Below, piece after piece: positions 1 through 10,057 of a DNA stretch of 64,000 nucleotides (position 1 is its first letter; each line of letters starts with the position of its first letter). The stretch is from positions 3,844,001-3,908,000 of the forward strand of contig JANTQA010000033.1 of the NCBI GenBank assembly GCA_027625915.1. Reading direction: 5' to 3'. Made by a program: the position numbers and the translations under genes. The stretch is from Anaeramoeba flamelloides. Its lineage: Eukaryota; Metamonada; Anaeramoebidae. The notes beneath the pieces are model-generated. The model was given only the letters and a program-made list of their open reading frames with translations, made no database searches and was not told where the DNA came from.

Positions 1-41
1 AATTAAATATATAAAAAAATTAACAATTGAAAAATATGAAT

Positions 42-3000
42 TTAATTCTTATTGACTTCCTGTCTTATTAAATTAGAAATTATACGAAATAAATCAGATA
101 TTTCATCTAAACTATTATCTTCAATAATAAAATCAAAAATTTTTCGATCAGTTGAAACCTTTTTTGCCTCTGTTAAAAATTTTTTCTTGATGAATCCTAA
201 AGCCCGTTTACTGTCTCCATCTGAACGAAATCCTTTGAAAAATTTACTTAATTTGTTTTTTTCTAATTTTCGATAAAAGGATTGCTTCTGTCCAAGAAAT
301 AGAGTAATGGGGATTGTCTTTAAACATTCTAAACGACAAATTGATCCGAAAGTCTCAATTGTTTCGACTAATCTATTTTTATTCCTTATTTGTGTTGATT
401 GCCTATTATAATCCGTAAGTGATGCACAATAAATAATTAAATTAACATTATCAAATATATTTAACCATTTCCCATTCATTATTGGCTTTGTAACATTAAT
501 AATATTTAATTTGATACCATCGATTTTGATATTGAATTTCTCTACACCAGAATCATATGAATTTTTGCTAATTAAGACATCATCGAGTGTTAATTCAAAT
601 TCTTCAGAAAAATATCGTTCATAATTATTGAAAAAGCTATAAATTATTTTGAAAATTTTTTTTTTTTATTTTTTTGTTTTTTTATTTTGTTTTTATTTGT
701 TTTTGAATATAAAATTTAAAAAAAAATCGATAAAATTCAGAAAATTTAGTTTAATTTCAAGTAACAATATTTTTATCCAAAAAATATTTTTTAATTGGAT
801 TAACGATATTTCTCAGAAAAATATTAAATTTATTAAAATAAGAAATTTATTATCCATTCATAAATCAGGGGATGAAGGGATACAGCTGAATTATCAACCA
901 ATTTCAATTAATCAAACTCTTCCAAGATTTTTTCAAAAATTGTTATATGCTGGAATCCAAGATTCTTGAGATTTAGTTTCAAAAAATCAGTTTAGTTTTA
1001 AGAAGAAATTAGATACAAGAATTGCAGTTTTAAATTTATTAAATGAATATCAAAAAGTAAAAAATGAATTCAAAAATGGAGATATTTATATTGTTACAAT
1101 AGATATTCAAAAATGTTTTGACTCTATACATCATTCATTGATTTATTATTCAATTAAAAAATTTATAAAAAATGAAATCATTGTAAAATATCTACTTGCA
1201 TATTATTCAAAAGAAGGAATTGGTGTTTATCAAGGAGATCCATCCCCCCTTTATTATTTGGATTTATTACTCATTTTCTCTTAGAAAAAATTAAACCATT
1301 AGCAATACATGTTCAGATGTTTGCAGATGATCTAATTTTGCTTAAGCTATTTCCAATAAAGTGGGGAAAAATTTTTTTAAAATATATCTTTTAAACACAA
1401 TCTTAAAAAAAGCATATAAACATCCAAAATCATTAACTACCATTTATCAATTCTTGAAATAAAAATTCAATTTGTTTCTTAGTATTGTATTACATAAATA
1501 AAAGATATTAAACTTTCCGATCTCGATTTTATATGAGATTTTTTAGGTTTAAAATTGGTGTTTATTATTTTCTTTTTGTTTGAAAAAATCGTTTTCATAA
1601 CTTGTTTAATCACAACAATTTTTCAAATAGAATTTAAAACGTATAACTGTATTTTATTGTTTAAAAAATCATTTGTACCCTTTCAATATTTCCAGTTTTT
1701 TATTGAAATTGATCGTACATTGTTTTTTCCAAAAAAAGTGCTATTTTTTTTTTCATTTTTTGAAAATATTTCATCCAACTTATTTTAAAATAAATACCTT
1801 AGCCATTTATTCAATTGGTATTAATATTAAACTTAATTTGATATCATCAATTAATGAATACTCCCACTAACAAATATGATTTTTGATGAAATGTAAAAAA
1901 AAAATGTACCACTTTTTTGGAAATACCTTATGAAAGGATCATTGATAGAAATAAATTTTCAACTAAAAAAAAATCTTTAAAATTATTTCGAGATTTTTGA
2001 ATGAAACCAGAATAATGATAAAACGAAAAAAAACTTTAATTCCAAAGAAAATTTTATATCTTGGTATTTGGCTGGATAAAAAAACTCATTTAAAGTTTAA
2101 CCTTGAGAAAGTTAAGACCAATTTCAAAAAGTTAATCAATATCTTACAACAAAAAAATTTTTCTAATGGATTAAAAATTCAGTTTTTTAAAGCCGTATTA
2201 CATAGCCAATTATTATATTGATTAGAAATATTTGATTTAACAAAAACAGATTTTAAAGATATTGAGACTTGGATTAATAAAAAAATTACAAATTTTTTAT
2301 TAATTAACCCACATTCTCCCAGGCTTATTTATAAAACTGAAGCAAAAATTGATCCGGTCAGGATAACGATATATAAAAGAAGATTTAAGTTAATTCAAAA
2401 ATTATAAATCCTCCATTTTGATGAATTAATTAATTATCTTCCTTTTAGAGAAAAAGAATTTGAAAATATTGACTGGCAATCAAATAACTTAAAAGAATTA
2501 GAAATTGAATTGGAAAAATATCGAATTAATCAATTAGAAAATAGCTCAAGTTGGAAAGGTCGTTAGGTTTTTTTTAATTTCAGAAATAAACTGATTTTTT
2601 TTGAAATTTTCGGTTTATTATTAAAATAAAAAAAAACCGCCGTTATCTTTTCCAGAATTTAAAAGAATTGAGTAAAATCAAAGATTTTTCTCTATTCTTT
2701 TGAATTCTGGAAAAGTTATGTTAGGTTTTCTCGAGTTTTCTGTTTATTTGTGAAGTGTTCTAGGTTATTTTTACTTTAGAAATAAACCGAAAATTTATTA
2801 AAATTTTCTGTTTATTTCTAAAGTAAAAAAAACCTAACGAAAATCGATAGATTTACCAAATAAAACAGAAAACCTCAAGAAAACCTAGACACTCTACAAC
2901 ACCCCACAAAAATATTTAAAAATTATCCAAATAAATAACACAATAAACAAGCAGTCGTGTCTAGGTTTTCCAGAATTCAAAAGAATAGAGTAAATTCTAT

Positions 3001-6000
3001 GATTTTACCCAATTCTTTTAAATTTTGGAAAACCTAACGACAAAAGATATTTAAAATGGAAGGGTTCAACTTCAATTTTAAAACTCAGAAATTTTACAAA
3101 TTACCTTAACAGGTATTCTTATGTTATGAATAAAAATAAATCAAAACTGTGTGAATTATGTAAAAAGAACAATTTAGATATCATTGAAGATTTAGACCAT
3201 TTTCTATGGAATCGTGTCGTCAAGTGCCGTAGAGTGCCGTCAAGTGCCTAGGTTTTCCATAATTCAAATGGATATAGTAAAATCAAAGATTTTACTCTAT
3301 TCTTTTAAATTCTGGAAAACCTAACGGCGGTTTTTTTTAACTTTTTGTAATGTAAAGAAAATTAAATAAATTTTCTTTACATTTCAAAAATTAAAAAAAA
3401 GCTAACGGTGATTTTCCAGAATTTAAAAGAATAGAGTAAAATCAAAGATTTTACTATATTCTTTTGAATTCTGGAAAACCTAATGACTGCTCAGCCTATG
3501 AAAATAATCGTAAAATCTGGATATCTGAATTAAAAAAAATTAATATCTCGAATATATTAAAAAATAATAATATTTTCAATATTATTACAAAAAAAGATTC
3601 ATCAATTTTATTAGCTTTAGTGGATAATAAAATTATCTTTAAGTCTTTAATAAGATTTCTAAATAAAAATTTAGGAATTCGGGCAAACAAGAGGAATTCT
3701 AATAACTCCTCCCTTAAATAATAATAAAAAAAAAAAGTAAGGAAAATTTTTACTTTGAGTTTTCTGATCTTTTTTACTTAAAAACACTTTGAGATCTTAA
3801 TCTAGATTTAGTATCTTTTTTTATATGGTAAATACAAGGATAGAATCTATTGAAAGAATTTGTTACTTTGATTCAATTTAAGTTTTATTATTTAAAAAAA
3901 AAACAGATTCTAAAATGGAAAGGTTACATTTTTTGAATTTATTCTTCTCAAAATTAAAATCAAGTTAGCTCAAATTAGGCAATCACCTTAAGCTGATTTT
4001 CTGAATTCTTCTTGGCTGTATTGAGACTTTTCTTTAGAAAATCAATCACCAAATAGGACAAAATATTTAATTTTCAAAATTTGTACCAAAAAAATGTAAT
4101 GTAGGAGGTATTTTTTTTTTTTTTTTTTCAATGAGATCAAGTAAAAAGTTTCAAAATGAATTTAATTATTATTCAAAAAAATTAAAAGGGTTTGTTATTT
4201 TGGTGTTTATTCTCCAATTGATAAATATTTTTTGTCAAAATTCAACAGTAATAAACCAAGAATAATTTTGAAATTATACTTCTTACAAATGAAAAATAGT
4301 TTTGGATATTTTATGAAAATTAGAATCACAGCTTTTATCACTTAATTTATTTAATAACCATAATTCCACTAATCTCACAATCTATCAAAATGTTTTCAAT
4401 TTAATGAACTTTTTAAATTATTTAATGAACTTTTTAAATTATTTCATGAGTTTTTGAAATGTATGTGGAAAATAATTTTCAAATTATTTGAAATTTATCA
4501 GTATTATTTTTTTAAAAAAGCAAAACTGTTAACGTTGATTAAAATGATGGAATATATTTTTATTTCACAAGAACTACTGATAAATTCTAATAAATTTCAA
4601 AAAATTTTTAGTTCAATTTCCATTTTTATAAATCTTTGAACTGTTTCTTATCAAATAGTCCAGGACAAAGAATATTTTGAAGAACAACTAATTTTAGAGA
4701 GTTTCTTAACACTTGATTTCATAAAATGCTTTATTCAAAGCTTGAGCATTAAATTTCAAAAAGGAATATCAAGTAAAAATTTTCCAAACATTTATTGCAA
4801 TTTATCAGTATTAGTTTATGTTGGTTGATAAAAATTTCAAAATTATAAAATGGTTCTAAAAATTCAAAAATCATTTTAAAAAATTGTTACAAAAAAAAAT
4901 TTTTGAATATGAGTCGAAAATAGATCTAGTGAAGTTGATTCTTCTGTTTTATTGATAATTCTGAAGACTTTGTCGTAAAAATCTTTTAAATTGACTAGAA
5001 TCGTTTATTTATGTTTTTTGATTTTGTTAATTGTTGTTGATTATTTTTAAATTGAATTTTTTTTAAATTTTTTGGGTTTTATTAGATTCTTCTTATTAGT
5101 TGGGAATAATGACGAATTGTTGTTAAATAACAATTATTCGATTTCAAAGAAAAAGCTAAATTTGAGAAATAAAAATTTATTCAATCAATTTGAAAACAAA
5201 CAAATATTGTAATTATGCCAGAAAGTCCATTTAGCAGGATTTATTTGATAAAAAAAACAAAAAGAAATTTAAAGTTTGTTTATTGGTAGTTGTACTGAAT
5301 TTTAAACTGAATTAAAGAGAAATTCTTTAAATCTAAAGGAATTTTGAACTAATTTAGAATATAGATTTGGAAAATAAGATCAAAATAAGAAAGGAAGGAA
5401 GGTAAAAAAAAAAAAAAAAAAAAAAAGGGAATTTACTATTTAATGACATTCCTATTATGATGATTTAAACATTGTTTTTTGAACACTTTGATCTTTCCAT
5501 ATGGTTTTCAAGTTTTTTATAAATTTTAGAATAGTTCATTTGATCATAAGTAGTTAATGATTTCAAATAATTCGAAGATTTCTTTTTTTGTTTTTTTTTT
5601 TTTATTTTATTGTTCATTTTTTGTAATTTTTTTTTGAATGGTATTTTGAAGAAAAGAAAATGAAAAAAGAAATAAAAGTTAATTGTTAAATAAGGAAGTT
5701 GCTGAACTGATTCAAAAAATTTAAAAATGATTAAAAAAAAAAAGAAGAAGAAAGAGAAAGAAGAAGGGGGTTGGATTGAAAAGAAAAATTCAAAAAAAAA
5801 AAAAAAACAAAAATTGTCAAAGAAATTGTGAATTGAAAGAAAGATATGTGTACTTTGGTATTTTCATTAATTGACTCAGGGTCTAGTGAACGGATTGTTG
5901 AAACAATTGGACCAAGAAAGTTCGTAATTACTTTTGGCTTGAGTTGTTCAATTTTTGATTGGCTATATTTCTTTGTACGTTTTAGTGTGTTAATCAGCAC

Positions 6001-6174
6001 ACCAGAAGAGATATTTTCGTTTCCAAAAACAAGAATAGAAAACTCTTTGGACCTTCGTAATTGATCTTTGATCAGCATTTTATCAATTCTTGCACTTCTT
6101 CTTCTTTTCAACTTGCTTATTTTCGGGCTCCTGTTCACTTCTTTTTGATTTTGTGTTGTTCCTTTATTTCCCAT
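42..6174 (-). CDS. Degenerate G-protein alpha subunit (pseudo-GTPase), 3 exons
   Basis: Exons 6174-5854, 5581-5487 and 636-42; phases agree and give 336 aa, near the usual 350. It starts MGNKGTT, a good N-myristoylation site as in other G-alphas, then follows G-alpha order: basic N-terminal helix, ARIDKMLIKDQ, P-loop region, a shortened helical domain, NNYERYF before switch I, FDNVNLIIYCASLTDYN, NRLVETIETFGSIC, a short C-terminal helix. Every nucleotide-binding motif is changed: GxGESGKST is GNENISSGV, switch I Arg/Thr is LISKNSYDSG, DVGGQR is NVTKPI, NKxD is GQKQ, TCAT is IEDN. The frame is otherwise open with ordinary codon use, so a retained non-GTPase paralogue is likelier than a dead gene (inference). 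Exon 2 is the weakest part: it is short, its donor is GTGTTC, and the helical domain is about 20 residues short. Intron 2 (4.85 kb) holds LINE copy A antisense to the gene. Confidence 0.68.
1345..1927 (+). mobile_element. TIR DNA element (AGGTATTTCC family) inserted in LINE A
   Basis: It starts AGCTATTTCCAATAAAGTGG and ends CCACTTTTTTGGAAATACC, an inverted repeat of about 20 bp with a possible TTA target duplication (1342-1344, 1928-1930). It splits the LINE between FADDLIL and the following SLIEIN, a join that is continuous in copy C. About 580 bp, no complete transposase. Related copies are at 6799-7189, 28420-29001 (minus) and 41851-42433. Confidence 0.75.
2561..2906. repeat. Palindromic hairpin array 1 (in LINE A)
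   Basis: It opens GTCGTTAGGTTTT and closes AAAACCTAGACACTCTACAAC. Inside are three inverted-repeat modules: a T-rich one with AATTTCAGAAATAAAC arms, the CCAGAATTTAAAAG / CTTTTGAATTCTGG hairpin, and one with GAGGTTTTCTGTTTATTTG arms enclosing another. Taking the array out leaves TGG AAA GGT CAA AAA TAT, which is exactly the continuous sequence in LINE copy C (WKGQKYLKII). Confidence 0.75.
2955..3041. repeat. Palindromic hairpin array 2 (in LINE A)
   Basis: A single hairpin module: TCGTGTCTAGGTTTTCC, arm GAATTCAAAAGAATAGAG, loop, arm CAATTCTTTTAAATTTTGG, then AAAACCTAACGAC. It sits directly after INKQ in the LINE frame and before KRYLKWKG. Arrays at 17298-17622 and 27544-27766 occupy the homologous point in copies B and C. 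Confidence 0.7.
3213..3487. repeat. Palindromic hairpin array 3 with decamer cap (in LINE A)
   Basis: It begins with four decamers of the form AGTGCCGTCA / AGTGCCGTAG (3222-3249), then three hairpins: CCATAATTC..TTAAATTCTGG, a T/A-rich one with arms around GTAAAGAAAATT / AATTTTCTTTAC, and CCAGAATTTAAAAG..CTTTTGAATTCTGG. Linkers are CCTAACGGCGG and GCTAACGGTG; the end is CCTAATGAC. Excision joins AAT (3212) to TGC (3488), restoring LWN-CSAYENN and the last Cys of the zinc knuckle. Copy B has no array here. Confidence 0.8.
3739..5486. other. Remainder of G-alpha intron 2, with one dispersed repeat
   Basis: AT-rich intron sequence. At 4440-4900 there is a dispersed repeat with a coding-like plus frame (TVSYQIVQDKEYFEEQLILE, FLTLDFIKCFIQSL); related copies are at 34640-34860 and 57640-57930. 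All are decayed and I do not recognise the protein; a piece of a retroelement or DNA transposon is possible. Nothing recognisable elsewhere in the stretch. Confidence 0.5.
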
Positions 6175-6798
6175 TATCAAATTTTTTCCAAATTGTAATA
6201 AAAAAACTGAAAGACTTGGGTTTGGTTAAAATAAAATGTTTGAGAAGGCTTGTCTTTGAGGGCGCTGAGTGTCGTTTAAAAGTTGTTTTTATAAAATTAA
6301 ATGAACAATAAAAAAACTATAAAAAGTGAAAAAATGAAAAAATAGTTTTAATAAGTGAAAAATTATTTCACTTTTTGAATTAAGATTGGGTTTATTGGTG
6401 TGAATTACAATAAAGAATAGTTGTTGTGTTTTATTTTTACTTTTAGGTGATTATATTTTTTCTATTTATTATTAATTTTTTGATTGAATTTTAATGGTAA
6501 ATTATTCAACTTTTCTAAAATTGGATTTAAAATTGGTTTTTGAAATGCTCTATTTTGAACATAAATACACATTTTCTCTCAAATTGTTTTTTTACTTTTG
6601 TATGAATTATTATTTTTCTCTGAAAAAAGTAATTAACAAGAGTTTTTGTTCTTCAAAGGGTTTCTGAATTGTTTAGAATTCTATTTTTTCTTTTTTTAAA
6701 ATATTATTGATCAGTTCCAAGTAATATTAGTACTTCCTAAAGAATTGAAAAGAAATTGCAATATTTTTTTTAAAAAATAAAATATATTCAGCTCGATA

Positions 6799-7189
6799 AG
6801 CTATTTTCAAGAAAGTGGGGCAAATTTATTTTAAAATATATTTATTAATATAAATATTTAAAAAAGTATTTAAATATACGAAACCATTATCTATCATTTA
6901 TTGATTCTTGGTAATAATTCAATTTTTTTATTAATATTGTGTTACATAAATAAAAGATTATAAAATTTCTGATCTCGTTTTTATCTGATTATTTTTTTTT
7001 GTTTTTTAATCTTTTTGGACTTTTAAACAAGAACTATAAAAAAATTTTTGTATATCCAAATGAGAAAGGAAACTTATCTAAAAATTGAGGTTTTTTAATA
7101 TTATTAGTAATACTTTTAAGGAAAAAAAATTAAATAATATTATTAGTAAAAAACAATGTACAAATTAAGGTAGATTTTTTGGAAATTTT
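6799..7189 (+). mobile_element. AGGTATTTCC-family TIR element, internally deleted
   Basis: It starts AGCTATTTTCAAGAAAGTGG and matches the first ~200 bp of the copies at 1345 and 41851 (CCATTATCTATCATTTATTG, TTACATAAATAAAAGATTA). The right end TAGATTTTTTGGAAATT is a poor match, so the boundary is approximate. Confidence 0.5.
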
Positions 7190-7539
7190 TAACACAATAC
7201 CTTGTTATTAAATCTAATGAATTTTTCTGAATAACCAAATTTTTATATGAATTAAGTTTTTATGAAAGAGAAAAATTCAAAATTAAGTTGACAAATTTTT
7301 CTTGAGTATCAACTAATCTTTGGATTAAATCATATTTTTTTCATAAACAAACAAACAAGAAAAAAATCAAGAAATGTTCTGATCAATATAATTATTGAAT
7401 TTTGTTTTGTTTTGATTCTGTTGATTTATCTATGCATTTCATCAAGTCAATAATAACTTCGGGTAAATTATCATTCCACAATCTTTTGTTCCATTATGTC
7501 TTGCTATAAAAAAAAGATATAGTAGTGAAATAAATACCT

Positions 7540-7920
7540 ATTATGAAAAAAAAAAAGTGTTAGATTTTTAATTATCAATATTAGTAAAATTCTTGTGTAA
7601 TTACAAATTTTTAATATCAAATCCTTTTTATAAATAACCAAATTTTTTTTATGAACAAAGTAATAAACCTACCCAACTTTCATCAAAGTATGGTATCTCT
7701 AGAATACTCAAGTCATTGTATGATAGCCAAAGTAGATCAACTTTTTTTCGAAAAAAAAACAATTCAGTTTTAATAAGGTTTATTCGAGTATGGAAAATGA
7801 TAATTTTTATTCTTGTTTTTTGATTGATTGAATCTTGTTCCAAAACAGTTTAATTTTATTAATCATCATTCTAATAAGTGGGCGAGTTATAATTTTGAAA
7901 TTTTTATTCAAAAAAAAAAA
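7540..7920 (-). repeat. Dispersed repeat R3, possible DDE transposase relic
   Basis: Three copies share this sequence: here, 12930-13395 (same orientation) and 31430-31800 (inverted). The minus frame here reads VDLLWLSYNDLSILEIPYFDESWVG then, after stops, KKFGYL-KGFD, which loosely recalls the DE-box and following KG of Tc1/mariner-IS630 transposases. That reading is weak because all copies carry stops. Confidence 0.45.
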
Positions 7921-9285
7921 ACTCTTAAACACAATTCCAAGATTCACTTTCAATTAAATAACCTTTTACCCTTTAGATATTGAAATTTAAATGGTTATTT
8001 TTAAAAAATCCATTTAAAAAATAAAATTAATATCTTCTTATGTTACCAAAAGTGTAGTATTTAAATGACCTGACTCAATTGTTTTTGGAAATTCTCTAAT
8101 AAAAAACCAATTTTGATAAAATTTTATAGTTAAATTTATAATCCTGTATACTATTATAATTTTAAGAATAAAAAAGCCAGGTCTATCAATTCCCCAAAAT
8201 ATTATTTAAAGGGGTTTTATTATAAAAATAACTACATTTACTAATCTCAAAAAAAAAACCGAATAATTAATATTCTTAGCTATCGGAAATAATTCTTTTT
8301 TAAATACTAAATCAATTTCATCTCAAGTAGAAATCATTTTAACACTTTTATTTAACTTTATTTTTTTAAATTTATTTGTAAAATAAAAAAACTTTTCAAA
8401 ATTAAATTATTTTTTGACAAATAAAACAATCAAAAGTAACTAATTTTTTCAAGAGATAAGAAAAAAAAAAACACCTAACATAACCTACCCTAACCTAATA
8501 CTAGCACATCACTTTAAATATTGATTCATTTTTGCACTATTTCAGAGATATCGGAATTTTTACCCAAGGAAGAAACACTAAAAATTGAAAATGATGAGAA
8601 TAACTCTGACTGGTTTTAAAAAAAAGTCCATAATTTAATGATTTCATCATTAAAGACAAGAAACTCACACAAACATTTCGTCTCTTAAGAAAAATAATAA
8701 ATTGTTTCCAAACAGTAGAAAAAAAAATAGAATCTAAAATTTTAATTGAGTACAAATTCAATACATTTTGTATTTCAGTAAAAATATATTAATTATAAAT
8801 CCCTTCTGATCAGAAAAAGTAGAGTAACTAAACTTTTTTTTTCCTTGTTCAATTCAAATTTCAAAATGTAATCTTCATTTAATTCCAAATCAATAATTTT
8901 TTAATTATGTTTTTACAATAAGCAAAAAATGTTTCATTTTAAGTATTATCTTTGAATTTTTTTTTCTTCATTAGTTTAATTGATCGACATTTTCCCTTTT
9001 ATTTTTTAAAATTCAAATAAAAAATAAAATTATTTTTGGTTTCAATTACTGGAAATTCGAAAAAATAACAAATAAAGAAATTGACGCTTAAGAAATATTT
9101 ATTTGTAGAAAATGAAAAAAAAAAAATATATCAAAAACTTTTTGATAGAAATTTAAATCTATTAATTTATTTGATTTAAATTTTTACAGAAAATTTTAAT
9201 TCGTTATTAATTTAAAATCTAATTATTATTAATTAGTTTACACATAATAAAATAAAAAAGAATAAAATAAAGGGAAATATTATTA

Positions 9286-10026
9286 TCAATTAATATCATT
9301 TAAAGAATTTATAATTTTTTCCCAAATATCTGTAGAATATTTTGCAACATCAAATTGCGCTTGTGAATATTCCAAAAAAATTGTGTTTAATTCTTTATTT
9401 TTATTTTTCTCCAAATTTTCAATTTCATCAATAAAAACTGCCGTAACCTTTTGGTTTTGAATTTTTAAAAGAGAGTTTAATTTCTCATTTTCAAAGTTAT
9501 TTTTTTGTAATTGGTGCATTTCCTCTGTTCCCTTTTCTTTCGCCTTTGTTAGTTTATTACGGCTTTTTTCTTTTTTTTTCGAAATTGTTTGAAATGCCGA
9601 ATATGTTTTATTTCTTGTGTTGTAGCCATTTTCAATTTCAATGCAATTTTGGAATTGCTCATTTATCGACTCTTCAAACATCAAGTTAGAAGATGAAATT
9701 TCTTGTATTAGTCTTAAAGTTAGACGATGTATTTTTTGTGAGATAAAATTACAACTGGTGGTTAATTGTTTTGATTCTAAATTCTTCCCAATTTTTGCTA
9801 ACGATTCGCCAAAAGTCAATAATTCGTTAGAATATCTTTCTTTCAAAATTCTGAGTTTTTGAGTATCAGTATAAATTTTTTCCTATTGTTATTTGATGTA
9901 ATTTGATTTATTTGTAAAGATAAAGATATTTGAAAAAATTAGAAATAATTTAGTAATTATTGTTTTTCAAATTTGAAATTAAAAATAGTAAAAATTGATT
10001 TTTAATCAAGATTCAAGCATTTACCA

Positions 10027-10057
<31 letters not shown>

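Larger units (their letters stand above)
649..3738 (+). mobile_element. LINE (non-LTR retrotransposon) copy A, broken and multiply interrupted
   Basis: The plus strand encodes a reverse transcriptase: a thumb/finger start (IHKSGDEGIQLNYQPISI), IVTIDIQKCFDSIHHSLI with the first catalytic Asp, GVYQGDPS, then HVQMFADDLIL with the FADD catalytic box. After an insertion at 1345-1927 it resumes at KILYLGIWLDKK and ends with a zinc knuckle C-x2-C-x12-H-x4-C and an A-rich tail near 3721-3738. No endonuclease domain is visible, so it is 5'-truncated or of a short type. The frame contains several stops and frameshifts, a TIR element and three hairpin arrays. It lies antisense inside intron 2 of the G-alpha-like gene. 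Copies B (16150) and C (26040) are of the same family. Confidence 0.85.
6175..9285. other. Intergenic spacer with transposon relics
   Basis: Between the G-alpha-like gene start and the sorting nexin stop. It holds a truncated AGGTATTTCC-family element (6799-7189), a dispersed repeat (7540-7920) and a stretch at 8528-8620 with a short plus frame ending FLPKEETLKIENDENNSDWF, possibly a stray exon or gene relic. A CCTAA-rich patch (about 8471-8500) resembles degenerate telomere repeat but is too short to call. No complete gene seen. Confidence 0.45.

Noticed and set aside
2561-3487. CRISPR-like or tandem repeat array
   Set aside because: Units are nested inverted repeats of different modules, not identical repeats with unique spacers, and the DNA is eukaryotic nuclear.
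8471-8500. Telomere-like CCTAAC/CCCTAA patch
   Set aside because: About 30 bp and irregular; also similar to the CCTAACGG linker of the hairpin arrays, so not evidence of an interstitial telomere.
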